A stretch of 14,942 bases of DNA from Bacteroidales bacterium UBA1797 (GTDB taxonomy: Bacteria; Bacteroidota; Bacteroidia; Bacteroidales; VadinHA17): the NCBI GenBank assembly GCA_002319885.1, contig DCFT01000228.1:1-14942 (forward strand). Direction: 5' to 3'. Under the pieces are notes generated by a model. It was not told where the DNA came from and searched no databases. It saw nothing but the letters and a program-made list of their open reading frames with translations. Position 1 is the stretch's first letter, and the number at the start of each line of letters is the position of its first letter. The translations under genes were made by a program, and so were the position numbers. Shown here piece by piece: positions 12,883-14,942 of the stretch.

Positions 12883-14643
12883 ATGATTCAGGTACTAACG
12901 GTATATTCCGGATTCTTTATAATAACATCGTTCATCTCATTCTTTGTGGCATTTCTTGCTTTTCAGAGAAAAGCACTCACCGGAGCAAAAGAACTTGCCT
13001 GGTTGATGGTTGCTGCAGGAACCGGGGCGTTCTGGATAATATTTGAAACAGCGGCAACAACTATGACTGGAAAAATCTTCTGGTCAAAACTTGAATATTT
13101 AGGAGGATTAGCAACACCCGTATTATATCTGATCTTTGTGCTTCGCTTTACCGGGAAAGACAAATTTTTATCATTAAGAAACATTCTCCTGTTATTTCTT
13201 ATTCCGGCATTTACCTGGGGCCTTACACTGACTAATGAGAAACATAACCTTATTTGGTCAGGTTTTTCATCAATTTCCGGAAAAACGAATCTGATGGAAT
13301 ATTACCATGGCATGTGGTTTTGGATAGGGTACATAGCGTATTCTTACGTTATGTTATCGGTATCAGTTGTTTATCTTGTCAGTTTTATACGCAATCAGGC
13401 TAACACATTCCGTGCTCAGGCTCTCGTTGTTTTAGCAGGAGGATCTTTTCCATGGATAATCAATGTAATTTATCTGACAGGCTGGAATCTGGTTCCCGGA
13501 CTCGATCTGACACCTGTCAGCATTACTCTCAGTGGTCTTCTGGCGGCAGGAGCGATTTTAAATTTCCACTTTCTTGATCTTGTCCCTGTGGCCCGCGAAA
13601 CACTTGTTGAAATATTACCAGACGGAATAATAGCTCTGGACTCGCAAAACAGGGTTCAGGATATTAATAAATCTGCCATGTTTTACCTTGGTACGATGAA
13701 TAAGAGAATTATAGGTCATCCGGTCGGTTCTTCCGGGGCTTCCAGGCCAGAATTACTTAGTGCCGCAACAAATAATAATTGTTTTGAAAGGATTGAAGTA
13801 CAGCTTAATGATGAGACCAGGACATTCAGCATTACAAAGCAGGATATCAGAAATCAACAGGGGAGCCGTCTGGTAATTATACACGACATTACTGATCAGG
13901 AGAAAGCGGCAAAGGAATTAAGACAAGCCAGAGACCGTGCGGAAGAAAGTGAAAGTTTGAAATCAGCATTTCTTGCTAATATGAGTCATGAGATAAGAAC
14001 TCCCATGAACGGTATACTGGGATTCGCAGAACTGCTAAAAATGTCAGACATCACGGGTGAAGAACATCAGCTGTATCTCGATAATATACAGAAAGCTGGA
14101 GAACGCATGCTCTCCATAATAAACGATATTATTGACATATCAAAAATAGAATCAGGGCAGATGCAGGCTTCGTTTTCGAATGCAAATATAAATATGCAGA
14201 TTGAATCCATTGCCTCCCTGCTGACTCCTGAGGCAGAGGCTAAAGGAATTAACCTCGTGTATAAGAACTCATTACCCATGTCAGAATCAATAATAAAAAC
14301 AGATCCGGATAAGACTTATGCTATTATTACCAAACTGGCAAGCAATGCGATTAAATTTACATCCTCTGGTTTAGTGGAATTCGGGTATGAAAAAAAAGGT
14401 CACTTTCTTGAGTTTTTTGTAAAAGATACAGGTATTGGAATTCCTGCGGAGCATAAAAATTTTATATTTGAAAGGTTCAGACAAGGAAGCGATTCTCTTA
14501 CAAGAAATTATGATGGAGCAGGTTTGGGGTTATCTATCTCTAAAGCATTTGTTGAGATGCTGGGGGGCAACATCTGGTTTGAAAGTGAGGTAGGGAAAGG
14601 TTCTGAATTCTATTTCAGTCTTCCTTACGAATCTTATTCTTAA
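12883..14643 (+). CDS. Membrane sensor histidine kinase (7TM N-terminus, PAS, HisKA, HATPase)
   Basis: The 586-aa product senses an unknown signal and autophosphorylates a histidine. Residues 1-230 form about seven hydrophobic segments of the histidine-kinase N-terminal 7TM type; a PAS-like domain spans about 238-340; HisKA has the phospho-acceptor H369 in NMSHEIRTPMNG. The ATPase domain shows the N box around SNAIKFT (487-493, N488), DTGIGIP (515-521), the FERFRQ box (529-534) and GAGLGLSISK (545-554). A coiled linker (342-360) joins PAS and HisKA. At N-box position 484 there is Lys (TKLASNA) where Asn is usual; it is odd but may be tolerated. No receiver domain is fused and no response regulator is within the window. 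The ATG at 12883 opens directly into the first membrane segment. Confidence 0.95.
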   Translation: MIQVLTVYSGFFIITSFISFFVAFLAFQRKALTGAKELAWLMVAAGTGAFWIIFETAATTMTGKIFWSKLEYLGGLATPVLYLIFVLRFTGKDKFLSLRNILLLFLIPAFTWGLTLTNEKHNLIWSGFSSISGKTNLMEYYHGMWFWIGYIAYSYVMLSVSVVYLVSFIRNQANTFRAQALVVLAGGSFPWIINVIYLTGWNLVPGLDLTPVSITLSGLLAAGAILNFHFLDLVPVARETLVEILPDGIIALDSQNRVQDINKSAMFYLGTMNKRIIGHPVGSSGASRPELLSAATNNNCFERIEVQLNDETRTFSITKQDIRNQQGSRLVIIHDITDQEKAAKELRQARDRAEESESLKSAFLANMSHEIRTPMNGILGFAELLKMSDITGEEHQLYLDNIQKAGERMLSIINDIIDISKIESGQMQASFSNANINMQIESIASLLTPEAEAKGINLVYKNSLPMSESIIKTDPDKTYAIITKLASNAIKFTSSGLVEFGYEKKGHFLEFFVKDTGIGIPAEHKNFIFERFRQGSDSLTRNYDGAGLGLSISKAFVEMLGGNIWFESEVGKGSEFYFSLPYESYS

Positions 14644-14705
14644 GCTATATAGATAAGTCCCAAAATCTGTTAAGACATTCACGTATATTAAGAAGTGATT
14701 TAACT

Positions 14706-14731
14706 ACCATGAAACGGAATGTTTCATTGGT
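14706..14731 (+). terminator. Hairpin downstream of the histidine kinase
   Basis: ACCATGAAAC (14706-14715) and GTTTCAT-T-GGT (14721-14731) can pair over 10 bp with one bulged T and a 5-nt loop. It lies 62 nt after the kinase stop, with no clean T-run (TTCTCC follows), so terminator function is uncertain. The rest of 14644-14942 shows a near-palindrome TGGAACCATGGGTCCA (14773-14788) and no supported gene. Confidence 0.35.
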
Positions 14732-14942
14732 TCTCCAGACCTGACATTTTATATTCTTAATTTAAAATTAACTGGAACCATGGGTCCATTGCTCGCATAA
14801 CAACATGACAAAGAGGGATGACAGACATGGAAATAAGGCCTCTTGTACTCGTTGTTAATCTTAGGGGTACTTTTATTAGCTATCTTTATAAAAAGCTGAA
14901 TAAATCATGTAACCTTTTACTTTATAGGTGGTTTACAGTATA

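Noticed and set aside
14818..14942. Open frame from ATG at 14818 running off the right edge
   Set aside because: About 41 codons with no recognisable motif, no clear ribosome site or -7 box; it may be a real gene start but cannot be supported from this fragment.

Overview
The window looks like chromosomal DNA of a Bacteroidota member (Bacteroidia-like). Base composition is AT-rich and Shine-Dalgarno sequences are mostly absent. Several genes are preceded by the phylum's -7 promoter box TAnnTTTG. The protein set fits: PorT-type outer-membrane barrel, OmpA-like protein with a Bacteroidota-style N-terminal part, lipoprotein M28 peptidase, DCC-family protein, and a 7TM/PAS histidine kinase ending in the phylum's usual ATPase sequence. 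No phage, transposase, CRISPR, rRNA or tRNA was found. Genes are mostly single transcription units with varied neighbours, so this reads as core or lightly accessory chromosome, not an island.

Layout. 1-48 is a tandem array of an 8-bp unit touching the window edge. A DCC/DUF393 thiol-disulfide protein (+) converges on an OmpA-family protein (-). Then come a REP-like hairpin repeat, a DUF2905 membrane protein and a free-standing DNA gyrase A C-terminal-domain-like protein (both -, 22 nt apart). A palindrome-rich intergenic element follows, then an RhlE-like DEAD-box helicase (-), an acetylserotonin-type O-methyltransferase (-) and a DUF1295 5-alpha-reductase-like membrane protein (-). A divergent M28 zinc aminopeptidase lipoprotein (+) converges on an exported LpqC/PHB-depolymerase-type esterase (-). 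An exported helical-repeat protein (+) converges on a PorT-like barrel (-) across a 15-bp-arm inverted repeat. The right part holds a tiny, probably frameshifted ORF behind a textbook promoter, a PLOD-like glycosyltransferase (-), and a membrane-bound sensor histidine kinase (+). The last 299 nt contain one hairpin and no gene I can support.

How the genes work together. I see no single multi-gene pathway. The likely functional pairs are gyrA-CTD-like plus DUF2905 (probable co-transcription) and O-methyltransferase plus DUF1295 (possible small-molecule or lipid tailoring pair). A cell-envelope theme (OmpA, PorT, M28 lipoprotein, exported esterase, exported repeat protein, sensor kinase) recurs, as is usual in Bacteroidota. 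I did not find a convincing new multi-gene system. The most unusual items are the free-standing gyrase C-terminal-like protein with a perfect 16-bp palindrome just upstream of its start, the promoter-bearing micro-ORF at 11452-11587, the bacterial PLOD-type glycosyltransferase, and the related CACAGAG-type repeats at 1-48 and 2776-2908.
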